Part shown: positions 1 to 5,610 of the stretch, piece after piece
Numbering within the stretch: the first letter of the stretch is position 1
Layout: the number at the start of each line of letters is the position of its first letter
Assembly: GCA_002084985.1 (NCBI GenBank)
Contig: MZGO01000090.1
Location: forward strand, 1-5,610
Reading direction: 5' to 3'
DNA length: 5,610 nucleotides
Source: Thermotoga sp. 4484_232
GTDB taxonomy: Bacteria; Thermotogota; Thermotogae; Thermotogales; Thermotogaceae
The notes under the pieces: generated by a model
The model's input: only the letters and a program-made list of their open reading frames with translations
Told to the model about the DNA's origin: nothing
Databases searched by the model: none
Program-made: the position numbers and the translations under genes

Positions 1-272
1 TGGAAAATCTTGTTTCTCTGACACTCAAGAATCTCTTCGCTATATTCGATGATACCTGTCTCACGGCTCTTGCGATAATGGAAGACGAATCTGCCAGAAT
101 ATGGTATATGGACGATTCCATGAAACTTCATGAAACGGTCCTTGATGAGGGTATAATCAAGTTCTCGTTGAAAGCGGAAAAAGAATATCTCGCCAACGAT
201 GTAGAAAAAGATGAGATATTCTATGATGTTACTGGTGTAACAAGATCTGCTGTTTCCATACCATGCTTTTAA
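1..272 (+). pseudogene. GAF sensor domain, 3'-broken fragment of a GAF/HD-GYP protein
   Basis: The frame is open from the left edge (first full codon at position 3) to a TAA at 270-272, giving 89 residues. An ATG at 78 exists but lies inside the domain, so the real start is upstream of the window. The sequence is typical of GAF small-molecule sensor domains: a hydrophobic first strand, then GIIKFSLKAEKEYLANDV (residues 50-67), KDEIFYDVTGVTRS (69-82) and SIPCF (85-89). The last part matches the family pattern of 'nDv..D..f...tg..trS.l.vP'. A normal GAF core would continue for about 19 more residues, with another beta strand, before its last helix. Here it stops. The missing final helix appears directly downstream in another frame, at the beginning of the HD-GYP region. 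I therefore read this as the N-terminal part of one damaged GAF/HD-GYP protein. The GAF assignment is firm; the ligand is unknown. Confidence 0.75.
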
Positions 273-291
273 AGAGAGTGACTTAGATTTT

Positions 292-924
292 TTGAGGATA
301 TTCTCAAAATTGGTGGCGTTGAGTATCATGAAAACGGATCTTTACCTAGAATTGAAGAGAACCTACTTCCAAACAGTTGAAGCATTGGTGTACGCTGTTG
401 AACTGAAGGATCCCTACACTCGAGGTCATAGCAGAAGAGTAGCGGATTACTCCATAAGAATAGGAGAGGAGTTAGGGTTTTCTAAAAAAGAACTGGAAGA
501 CCTTGAACTTGCTGCTCTCCTACATGATATAGGAAAAATAGGTGTAAAAGGGGCAATTTTGAATAAACCGACAAAACTAAGTGCCAAAGAGTTTGAAGAG
601 GTTAAAAAACATCCTGTACTTGGTGAACAATTGGTAAGTAAAGTTGAAAGGTTGCGACGTGTTGCAAAGATAATAAGACATCATCATGAAAGGTACGGTG
701 GAGGAGGTTATCCTGACGGCTTAAAAGGTGAAGAGATACCATTGGAATCCAGGATAATAGCCATAACAGATGCTTACGATGCCATGACCAGCGACAGACC
801 ATATAGAAAAGCCCTCTCTAAGGAAGAAGCCCTCAGGATAATTGAAGAGAACGAGGATCTACAATGGGATCCAAATCTTGTTCCGATAGCTATCAAGATA
901 TTAAAGGAGATTGGCAAGGGGTGA
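292..924 (+). CDS. HD-GYP domain phosphodiesterase, C-terminal part of a broken GAF/HD-GYP protein
   Basis: The 210-residue frame contains a complete HD-GYP domain, the family that hydrolyses cyclic di-GMP and related cyclic dinucleotides with a bi- or trinuclear metal centre. Visible motifs are GHS with His46, LLHDIGKIG with His78-Asp79, KKHP with His107, HHE at 131-133, GYPDGL at 139-144, and ITDAYDAM (158-165) followed by SDRPYR. The usual HHExxDGxGYP motif reads HHERYGGGGYP, with Gly at the Asp position. No DNA-binding or membrane segment is present. The first codon is TTG and lacks a well-placed ribosome site; ATG 328 is an alternative. The frame is open from 241, and its translation just before 292 (KESDLDF) plus the first residues of the ORF (FSKLVALSI) resembles the last helix of a GAF domain. 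The native protein therefore probably began upstream of the window. The stop TGA (922-924) overlaps the kinase ATG. HD-GYP identity is firm; whether this piece is made on its own is uncertain. Confidence 0.85.
   Translation: MRIFSKLVALSIMKTDLYLELKRTYFQTVEALVYAVELKDPYTRGHSRRVADYSIRIGEELGFSKKELEDLELAALLHDIGKIGVKGAILNKPTKLSAKEFEEVKKHPVLGEQLVSKVERLRRVAKIIRHHHERYGGGGYPDGLKGEEIPLESRIIAITDAYDAMTSDRPYRKALSKEEALRIIEENEDLQWDPNLVPIAIKILKEIGKG
916..921 (+). promoter_or_regulatory. ribosome-binding site choosing the kinase start
   Basis: AAGGGG, followed by TGA, lies inside the last codons of the HD-GYP frame. It is too close to ATG 924 (2 nt) but sits 8 nt before the in-frame TTG at 930. A second site, AAGGAG at 904-909, sits 11 nt before GTG 921 and 14 nt before ATG 924. 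The true start is therefore ATG 924 or TTG 930. The choice changes the protein by only two residues. Confidence 0.5.
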
Positions 925-1841
925 TGAGATTGAAAAAAGTAATCGTTTTGGGGAAAATAAACATCGATGTGTTCTATTACGTTGATGATGTGAAAGTGGG
1001 GGGAAACCATGTTACCCAAAATACCCTTCTCGCACTTGGAGGGAAGGGAGCAAATATATCCATAGCACTCGCAAAACTGGGAGTTCCTGTTGGTATCATA
1101 GGGGCTGTTGGTGAAGATATATTCGGAGAAACGGCTTTGAAAGAGTTAGAAAAATACGGTGTGGACATTTCGAGAGTTATAAGGGTAAAGGGAAAAACGG
1201 GATTTACAACTGTTGTTGTGGATTCAAAAGGAGAAAACACGATGTTCAATTCCCTTGGGGCCAACGCTCATTTCTCTCCAGAACACATAGATTGGACCTT
1301 CATAGACGAATACGATATCCTGGTTGCACAGGCCGGTGTCCCTCCTGGTACTTTTCTGGAGATAGTTTCCATGGCTAAAAGAAGTGGCATGACTGTTTTT
1401 GTCGATACTTCCTATCCATCTGAGATACCCGAGGAAGCGTACAGCTACATGGATTACATATCTCCCAATCTCAGAGAGCTTGCTGGAATAACGGGATTAA
1501 ACGATCCCTTGAAAGGCGCAAGGAAGTTGATAAACAAAGGTGTTGAAACCGTCATCGTTAAAATGGGAAAAGAGGGAGCTTTGATCGTTGATGAAAAAGA
1601 TTCTAAGCATATAAAAGCACTAGATGTTGAGGCTGTGGATACAACGGGAGCAGGTGATGCGTTTGATGCTGGTTTCATATTGGGGAAAATAAAGGGACTA
1701 TCAGATGAGGAAAGTGTAGGCCTTGGAAACGTGTGTGCTGCCATATCAGTAACCAAGAAAGGAGCCTCCACCTCATCACCATCGATAGAGGAACTCAGGA
1801 ATTTTATAAGAGAAAGAGAATTGAATGTAAAAGGCTTATGA
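924..1841 (+). CDS. PfkB/ribokinase-family carbohydrate kinase
   Basis: A cytoplasmic kinase of about 305 residues, the normal length for the family, which transfers phosphate from ATP to a sugar or nucleoside hydroxyl. The N-terminal VLGKINID carries the substrate-binding Asp15. GGKGAN (39-44) is the first PfkB signature region, NLRE (182-185) matches the usual N-x-x-E, VKMGKEG (212-218) is the nucleotide-side loop, and DTTGAGDAF (239-247) gives the anion hole and catalytic base Asp245. The C-terminal AAISVTKKGAS resembles ribokinase. Compared from memory with E. coli RbsK, the glutamate that contacts ribose in 'QLESP' is replaced by Gly138 (AQAGVP), and the NPAP segment reads DTSYPS, so ribose may not be the substrate. 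The longer frame back to ATG 864 adds 20 residues with no family similarity and lies wholly inside the HD-GYP gene, so I reject it. TTG 930 is a near-equal alternative start. The start overlaps the upstream stop (TGATG), implying translational coupling. Exact substrate unknown. Confidence 0.9.
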   Translation: MRLKKVIVLGKINIDVFYYVDDVKVGGNHVTQNTLLALGGKGANISIALAKLGVPVGIIGAVGEDIFGETALKELEKYGVDISRVIRVKGKTGFTTVVVDSKGENTMFNSLGANAHFSPEHIDWTFIDEYDILVAQAGVPPGTFLEIVSMAKRSGMTVFVDTSYPSEIPEEAYSYMDYISPNLRELAGITGLNDPLKGARKLINKGVETVIVKMGKEGALIVDEKDSKHIKALDVEAVDTTGAGDAFDAGFILGKIKGLSDEESVGLGNVCAAISVTKKGASTSSPSIEELRNFIRERELNVKGL

Positions 1842-1857
1842 TCCAGGAGGAAGTTGC

Positions 1858-2184
1858 ATGATACTGAAACTCTCTTTCAGAAATTTCCTGAAGAATCTAA
1901 AACTTTCGATATTTCTCATCATAGGCACGATGATATCCTCTGCTTTGATAGTCGGTGCGTTGTCTGTCAATGATTCTATAAAGATGTGGAATGAGAGAAA
2001 GATAACGGAAAACTTTGGAGTGGCTGATGCAAGGATCGTACGGCGGGGAGTCTTACCATTTCAACAACTTCCGATACCAGAGTATGTGATATCCAGTGTT
2101 ATGAAAAAAGGTTTTATCAGTAAAATCTTGCCAGCTAAGGAAACCTTGGGAAGAGTTGAGAAAAGTGGTATGTTCATGGATTGA
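1858..2184 (+). pseudogene. ABC transporter permease (MacB/FtsX type), N-terminal fragment ending at an in-frame TGA
   Basis: This 108-residue piece begins at an ATG 7 nt after AGGAGG (1845-1850) and 16 nt after the kinase stop, so it is the natural start of the permease. It shows a basic amphipathic N-terminus (LSFRNFLKNLKLS), one membrane helix at about residues 15-37 (IFLIIGTMISSALIVGALSV), then the beginning of an extracytoplasmic domain (NDSIKMWNERKITENFGVADARIV). This is the standard opening of MacB-PCD/FtsX permeases, 'R N . . . N ... l....is..l.....s..dS'. It ends at TGA 2182-2184. The same frame then runs on without another stop as GFGGETSGSIFLDEDLLK and into the downstream 665-residue frame. 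It is therefore the first part of one gene, not a separate small protein. Confidence 0.8.
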
Positions 2185-2232
2185 GGTTTTGGTGGTGAAA
2201 CATCGGGCTCTATTTTTTTAGATGAGGATCTT

Positions 2233-4230
2233 TTGAAGATGATGGGCCCTAACGTTCTCTACGTTTCATACAACGTTGAGTTAGATAGACATCCAACTGT
2301 CTCAAAGGAATTGGAAAGTTACGATCTCAAAGTGATGAACATGAAATATGAATTACTGAACTCCCCAGGAAACCAGGTTCTAGGCTACGTTCTTTTGGCT
2401 TTCAGTTCCTTTTCCATAATGTCCTCTGTGTTGATAGTCTACATATTCTATTCCAGTCTTTCATACGAGAGAATGAGAACATTGGCTACCTTAAAGGTTT
2501 TAGGTTTCACCAGAAAAGGTCTAACGAGCGTACTCCTTCTGGAAGGGCTCCTTTATCTCATTGTTTCGTCGGTGCTAGGATCGATCTTGGGTATCGTCAT
2601 TGGGAAAGAATTACTTATTATGATTAAAAAATCGATAAGTTCATTCTTGGAGGGTACTATGATATATGTGGATGATATACCGTATGCGATATCCTTCAGG
2701 ACCTTCGTCACAGGATTTTTCGTGGGAGTGTTCCTACCCTTCTTGATATTGCTTTTCTTTTCCTCAAAACTTGCGAAAAAACCTGCTGTTAACTTTTTGA
2801 GAGAGATGTTCACGGGAACAGAGAAAGCTAAGAGGAAGGGATCTGTGAACATTATTTTGATAATCACCGGTGTCTTCCTTCTTTTTCTGAAAAAAGATTA
2901 CTTGGTGTTACTTGGAATCTCTTTGATCTCTCTGGGATTAGCCTCCATCTTCAAGCTTCTATCCTTACCCCTGGCACTCTTTCTGATATTTTTCTCAATT
3001 TATACGAACACAAGCGGAGTTTACGATCTACTTTCAAAAGGAGCTTCCTTCTTCATAGCTTCCTTTTTACTCGCTACAGGGCTCATTCCCATATTTAGAA
3101 ATCTCTCAAAGAAACGTTCTTCTGTAACAACCCTTGTTGGACTTTCGTATGTGGAGCGATTCCCGAAGAAATCGTATATGATGGGGTTCATCTTCGGTAT
3201 CATAATTCTCTTGATGACTCTTTTGTACACCATACCATACAATATAACGAATTTTGTGGATGATCGACTGAAAGAAGGACTATTCGGTTACGATTTCATG
3301 GTTTTTAAAAACCCGTTGAAGTTGCTGGATACAAGGGATCTACCAGTTGCAAAAGGATTAAAGAAGGTTTCTAGGGTTGAGGTAACTCAATTCGTGTGGA
3401 AAGGTAAAAAGAGGATCGTTGCCTTCGTGGATGATAACTTCCTGAGAGATTCCATAATACCGGCTGAGAAAGAAAAAACTTGGCGAGAAAGACTCAAAGA
3501 ACCTGGTACGATTTTAATCGGTTTGTATCGGGAAACTCCCATTCCCGATAAAATATTTGGAACATTGGAGTCGTTTCCCTTTGGGAAAAAGCTTTTTACA
3601 AGATTTGAGGTAATAGGAAGTTACATGATAAAAGACATTCTGGTACCTGTAGATTTAGTTTCGCACATCAAAAATCTGCCAAAAGGTATTCGGGGAGTGA
3701 AGGTTCTCTTGGGAAAGATTGAAGATCCAAGAATAGTTAGCAAGTTGAAAAACACCTATATGGCTTCCTTTGACTTCCCTATATACGTTAAAGAAGAGTT
3801 CCTGAAGATTTATCGAGGGATTGAAAATGCTATATTCATATCCCTGTACTTGCTTTACTTTGGAATAATCAGTGGATTGACAGCACTTGTGATATTCACC
3901 ATAAGGTCTGTGATGTCGAGGAAGAGAATAATAGGTATTCTGAAATCCATAGGAGTGGATTCCAAAAAAATATTTTTCATATTTCTCTTTGAGAACCTCA
4001 CTCTCGTGATATTAGGTATAGTTGTTGGACTTCTATCAGGTTATCTGGAATCATCAGAAGTCATGGAGTACATATTCAACCTTCTAGGATCTGGAAGATT
4101 TTCATTCCCTGTATTCAGAGTCCTGCTTATGGTAATGTCTGTACTTTCTCTTGCTTTCATAGCCGTTGGTATTCCTTCCTTCATAGCCTCTAGATACTCT
4201 CCTTCCGAGAATCTAAGGGAGATTGAATAA
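2233..4230 (+). CDS. ABC transporter permease (duplicated FtsX domains), main C-terminal part of an interrupted gene
   Basis: A 665-residue membrane protein in the same frame as the preceding fragment; the combined locus 1858-4230 would be 789 residues plus one internal stop. The first codon used here is TTG 2233, with no convincing ribosome site, so it is probably not a native start. Hydrophobic helices fall at about 50-75, 99-125 and 157-178 (first FtsX unit), five more between 204 and 336, a soluble segment at about 340-530 (second extracytoplasmic domain), then 533-556, 578-604 and 630-653 (second FtsX unit). The cytoplasmic coupling loops are clearly repeated: ERMRTLATLKVLGFTRKG (79-96) and SRKRIIGILKSIGVDSKK (562-579). 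Permeases of this type do not pump by themselves. They work with a LolD/MacB-like ATPase on lipids, lipoproteins, peptides or cell-envelope signalling. No such ATPase is present in the window, and SufC is of another class. Substrate unknown. Confidence 0.82.
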   Translation: MKMMGPNVLYVSYNVELDRHPTVSKELESYDLKVMNMKYELLNSPGNQVLGYVLLAFSSFSIMSSVLIVYIFYSSLSYERMRTLATLKVLGFTRKGLTSVLLLEGLLYLIVSSVLGSILGIVIGKELLIMIKKSISSFLEGTMIYVDDIPYAISFRTFVTGFFVGVFLPFLILLFFSSKLAKKPAVNFLREMFTGTEKAKRKGSVNIILIITGVFLLFLKKDYLVLLGISLISLGLASIFKLLSLPLALFLIFFSIYTNTSGVYDLLSKGASFFIASFLLATGLIPIFRNLSKKRSSVTTLVGLSYVERFPKKSYMMGFIFGIIILLMTLLYTIPYNITNFVDDRLKEGLFGYDFMVFKNPLKLLDTRDLPVAKGLKKVSRVEVTQFVWKGKKRIVAFVDDNFLRDSIIPAEKEKTWRERLKEPGTILIGLYRETPIPDKIFGTLESFPFGKKLFTRFEVIGSYMIKDILVPVDLVSHIKNLPKGIRGVKVLLGKIEDPRIVSKLKNTYMASFDFPIYVKEEFLKIYRGIENAIFISLYLLYFGIISGLTALVIFTIRSVMSRKRIIGILKSIGVDSKKIFFIFLFENLTLVILGIVVGLLSGYLESSEVMEYIFNLLGSGRFSFPVFRVLLMVMSVLSLAFIAVGIPSFIASRYSPSENLREIE

Positions 4231-4299
4231 AAACTTAGAATCATAAAATTAAAAAGGAATAGTCTTTGAGATATAGTTTGGTGTATAATCTTAATTAGG

Positions 4300-4309
4300 A
4301 TAAGCTTAT
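4300..4309. repeat. 10-bp perfect palindrome ATAAGCTTAT, candidate operator
   Basis: ATAAGCTTAT is perfectly self-complementary and lies 10 nt downstream of the TATAAT box, next to the predicted start of the sufC transcript and ahead of the ribosome site. Flanking AGGAT (4297-4301) and ATCCT (4312-4316) are complementary to each other. The position would suit a repressor dimer site or a small 5'-leader hairpin. Short AT-rich palindromes also arise by chance, so a role is only inferred. Confidence 0.35.
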
Positions 4310-4316
4310 AAATCCT

Positions 4317-4323
4317 GGGAGGG
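4317..4323 (+). promoter_or_regulatory. ribosome-binding site of sufC
   Basis: GGGAGGG ends 5 nt before ATG 4329. It is a strong match to the 16S rRNA tail complement and fixes the sufC start. Confidence 0.7.
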
Positions 4324-4328
4324 ATTGG

Positions 4329-5078
4329 ATGTTATTGGAAGTAAAAAACCTAAAAGCTAGAACGAGGGAGGATAAGAAGGAGATCTTAAAAGGTGTGGAT
4401 CTCAAGATTTACTCTGGTGAGATACATGTGATAATGGGGCCAAATGGATCAGGAAAGTCGACCCTTGCCAACGTCATCATGGGGAATCCAAAATATGAGA
4501 TCACAGAAGGTGAGATACTCTTCAAGGGGAAACCCATAATGGATCTCTCAACAGATAAAAGAGCAAAACTTGGTATATTCTTGGCGTTTCAAAACCCGTT
4601 GGAGATACCAGGGATCAAATTCTCACAGTTTTTAGTATCATCCTACAGAAATCTACATGGGGAAGATAAAACTATATTCGAGTTGAACGAGGAAATTGAA
4701 AGACTCGCTCACAGGATTTCCTTCGATGAGAACTATCTCGGTCGTTACATAAACGTGGGATTTTCTGGCGGTGAAAAAAAGAAAGGTGAAATTCTGCAGG
4801 CCAGATTTTTAAAACCGAAATTGGTGATACTGGATGAAATAGATTCAGGTTTGGATGTAGATTCTGTCAAAACGGTTTCTTCAATGATCGAGGAAATGGC
4901 AGAGGAAGGAATCGCTTTCATTTTGATAACACATTACAAAAGAGTCCTTAACTTCGTAAGGCCGGCTGTGGTTCACATTTACTTGAATGGCCGTATCGTA
5001 GAAAGCGGTGGGATTGAACTTGCAGACTTAATAGAGGAGAAAGGATATTCTGTAGTGAAAGGGAGTGAAACACGATGA
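4329..5078 (+). CDS. sufC: SufC, Fe-S cluster assembly ATPase
   Basis: A 249-residue soluble ABC-type ATPase of normal SufC length. SufC binds SufB and SufD to form the scaffold complex on which Fe-S clusters are built in the cytoplasm; its ATP-driven dimerisation opens the scaffold. Seen in order: Walker A GPNGSGKST (37-45), Q-loop FQNP with Gln88, the SufC-type stretch PLEIPG (90-95), signature FSGGEKKKGEILQ (145-157), Walker B LVILDE (165-170) with catalytic Glu170, D-loop SGLDVD (173-178), and switch His202 in ITHY. The FSGGEKK(K/R)xE-ILQ signature and LDEIDSGLDVD are hallmarks that separate SufC from transporter ATPases. All catalytic residues are present. The start is fixed by a strong ribosome site. 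The stop overlaps the sufB ATG (ATGA, 4 nt), so the two are translationally coupled. High confidence. Confidence 0.97.
   Translation: MLLEVKNLKARTREDKKEILKGVDLKIYSGEIHVIMGPNGSGKSTLANVIMGNPKYEITEGEILFKGKPIMDLSTDKRAKLGIFLAFQNPLEIPGIKFSQFLVSSYRNLHGEDKTIFELNEEIERLAHRISFDENYLGRYINVGFSGGEKKKGEILQARFLKPKLVILDEIDSGLDVDSVKTVSSMIEEMAEEGIAFILITHYKRVLNFVRPAVVHIYLNGRIVESGGIELADLIEEKGYSVVKGSETR
5059..5065 (+). promoter_or_regulatory. ribosome-binding site of sufB
   Basis: AAGGGAG within the end of sufC lies 9 nt upstream of ATG 5075. It supports that start for the coupled sufB frame. Confidence 0.55.
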
Positions 5079-5545
5079 AGGACAAACTGATAATGGATGA
5101 CACCAAATTCGACTTCATACTAAAAGCAAAACCAGTTTACAAAACTGAACCTGGCCTTACCAGGAAAATAATAGAGAAGATATCTTATTTCAAAGAAGAA
5201 CCTAACTGGATGAGGGGATTAAGGCTGAAATCTTTGCAGATATTCAACGAGATTCATGAACCCCGGTTCGGCGTGGATGTTTCCAACCTGGACATAAGCA
5301 GAATCGTAGCTTACATAAAACCAGGGGTTTTGAAAGCCACTTCGTGGGAGGATGTTCCCAGTGAAATAAAAGAGGTTTTTGAAAAATTGGGAATACCTGA
5401 GGCGGAAAGAAAAGCTCTGGCAGGCGTTGGGGCCCAATACGATTCGGAGATAGTTTACAGAAACATTCAAAAAGAGATGGAAAAGCTCGGAGTAATATTC
5501 CTCGATATGGAAAGTGCTGTCAGAAAATATCCTGACAAAAGATAA
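5075..5545 (+). CDS. sufB: SufB, N-terminal fragment (gene truncated or interrupted)
   Basis: 156 residues that match only the N-terminal part of SufB, the scaffold subunit of the SufBCD Fe-S assembly complex, which is normally about 460-480 residues. Recognisable family segments are EEPNWM (41-46) with RLKSLQIF (50-57), WEDVPSEIKEVFEKLGIPEAE (91-111 region), LAGVGAQYDSEIVY (115-128) and GVIFLDMESAVRKYPD (139-154). In intact SufB the AVRKYPD block is followed by 'LVK.Y(F/L)......PP.D..FAALN.A.WS', leading into the beta-helix core that contains the functional cysteine and contacts SufD. Here two residues (KR) follow and then TAA at 5543-5545. Neither other forward frame restores the family sequence in the last 65 nt. 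The piece lacks the core and should not work as a scaffold. The N-terminal part is well conserved, suggesting a recent break, an inserted element, or an assembly junction. Confidence 0.88.
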   Translation: MKDKLIMDDTKFDFILKAKPVYKTEPGLTRKIIEKISYFKEEPNWMRGLRLKSLQIFNEIHEPRFGVDVSNLDISRIVAYIKPGVLKATSWEDVPSEIKEVFEKLGIPEAERKALAGVGAQYDSEIVYRNIQKEMEKLGVIFLDMESAVRKYPDKR

Positions 5546-5610
5546 ACCGCCGCAGTCTTTTCTTCTTTAGGGGGAGAGTAAGGCGCTTTGTAGAAACATC
5601 TGTTTGATTT
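5546..5610. other. unexplained sequence after the sufB break
   Basis: These 65 nt do not continue SufB in any forward frame and contain no ribosome site with a start. They differ in texture from the preceding gene, with GC-rich patches (ACCGCCGCAG, AGGGGGAGAG, AAGGCGC). AAACCGCC (5544-5551) and GGCGCTTT (5582-5589) form an imperfect inverted repeat with 7 of 8 positions pairing around a loop of about 30 nt. It could be the end of an inserted element, an intron, a rearrangement, or a misjoined contig. No family can be assigned. Confidence 0.35.

Larger units (their letters stand above)
4231..4328 (+). promoter_or_regulatory. intergenic region with probable suf promoter
   Basis: A 98-nt AT-rich gap separates the permease from sufC. 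It contains a perfect TATAAT at 4284-4289. A TTGAGA at 4266-4271 is only 12 nt upstream of it, too close for a normal -35 box, and the position expected for a 17-nt spacer (agtctt) is poor. TG lies directly before the box, one base off an extended -10. With this box, transcription would start near 4296. I see no strong GC-rich hairpin followed by T residues, so no terminator for the upstream unit can be called. Promoter call is moderate. Confidence 0.5.

Noticed and set aside
864..923. Upstream ATG 864 as the kinase start
   Set aside because: It adds 20 residues (beginning MGSKSCSDSY) that resemble no kinase N-terminus and lie entirely inside the HD-GYP coding sequence. Kinase similarity begins at KKVIVLGKINID.
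602..1771. Minus-strand open frames at 602-802, 774-1019, 977-1264 and 1454-1771
   Set aside because: They lie opposite well-supported HD-GYP and kinase genes, show no recognisable domains and have shadow-like Ser/Pro/Phe-rich composition.
2182..2215. Selenocysteine insertion at the permease TGA
   Set aside because: A small hairpin with a GTTTT/GAAAC stem (one G-T pair) and GGTGGT loop follows the TGA, but it begins only 2 nt after it and is short. No selenoprotein of this permease family is known to me, and the neighbouring domain appears shortened.
2553..4244. Minus-strand open frames at 2553-2867, 3021-3242 and 4041-4244
   Set aside because: All are antisense to the permease coding sequence, without domains or ribosome sites.
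4266..4289. TTGAGA plus TATAAT as a classical -35/-10 pair
   Set aside because: The spacing is 12 nt, well below the usual 16-18. Only the -10 box is kept.
5219..5470. Minus-strand open frame opposite sufB
   Set aside because: It is antisense to conserved SufB sequence and has no recognisable family.
5546..5610. Intein or group II intron inserted in sufB
   Set aside because: SufB inteins are known, but the reading frame closes at a stop here. No GTGYG group II start is visible at the junction. A group I intron or insertion sequence cannot be judged from 65 nt.

Overview
The window looks like chromosomal DNA from a thermophilic bacterium, most likely Thermotogota (Thermotoga or Pseudothermotoga type). 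This is inferred from AT-rich DNA dominated by AGA/AGG arginine and ATA isoleucine codons, Lys/Glu/Ile-rich proteins, tightly packed genes with strong GGAGG-type ribosome sites, probable TTG starts, and a SUF operon that begins sufC-sufB. All genes lie on the + strand.

Layout. (1) 1-924: a GAF domain followed by an HD-GYP phosphodiesterase domain. These look like two halves of one signalling protein, now in different frames, with the end of the GAF core missing between them. (2) About 924-1841: an intact PfkB/ribokinase-family sugar kinase whose start overlaps the HD-GYP stop. (3) 1858-4230: one large MacB/FtsX-type ABC permease, split by an in-frame TGA at 2182-2184 into a 108-residue and a downstream 665-residue open frame. 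The first extracytoplasmic domain also looks short. (4) 4231-4328: a 98-nt intergenic region with a TATAAT box, a 10-bp palindrome near the expected transcription start, and a strong ribosome site. (5) 4329-5078: intact sufC. (6) 5075-5545: sufB, overlapping sufC by 4 nt, but its SufB sequence stops after about one third of the family length. (7) 5546-5610: 65 nt of unexplained sequence.

How the genes relate. The first three loci form one tightly spaced transcription unit (overlap of 1 nt, then a gap of 16 nt). The SUF genes form a second unit, probably with its own promoter. SufC and SufB normally act together with SufD as the iron-sulfur cluster scaffold. The permease has no partner ATPase here, and SufC is not one.

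The most notable observation is that three of the five loci are broken (GAF/HD-GYP, permease, sufB), while the kinase and sufC look intact. This could be real gene decay, insertion of an element at the right edge, or an assembly or sequencing artefact. No new defence system, CRISPR array, RNA gene or complete mobile element was found.
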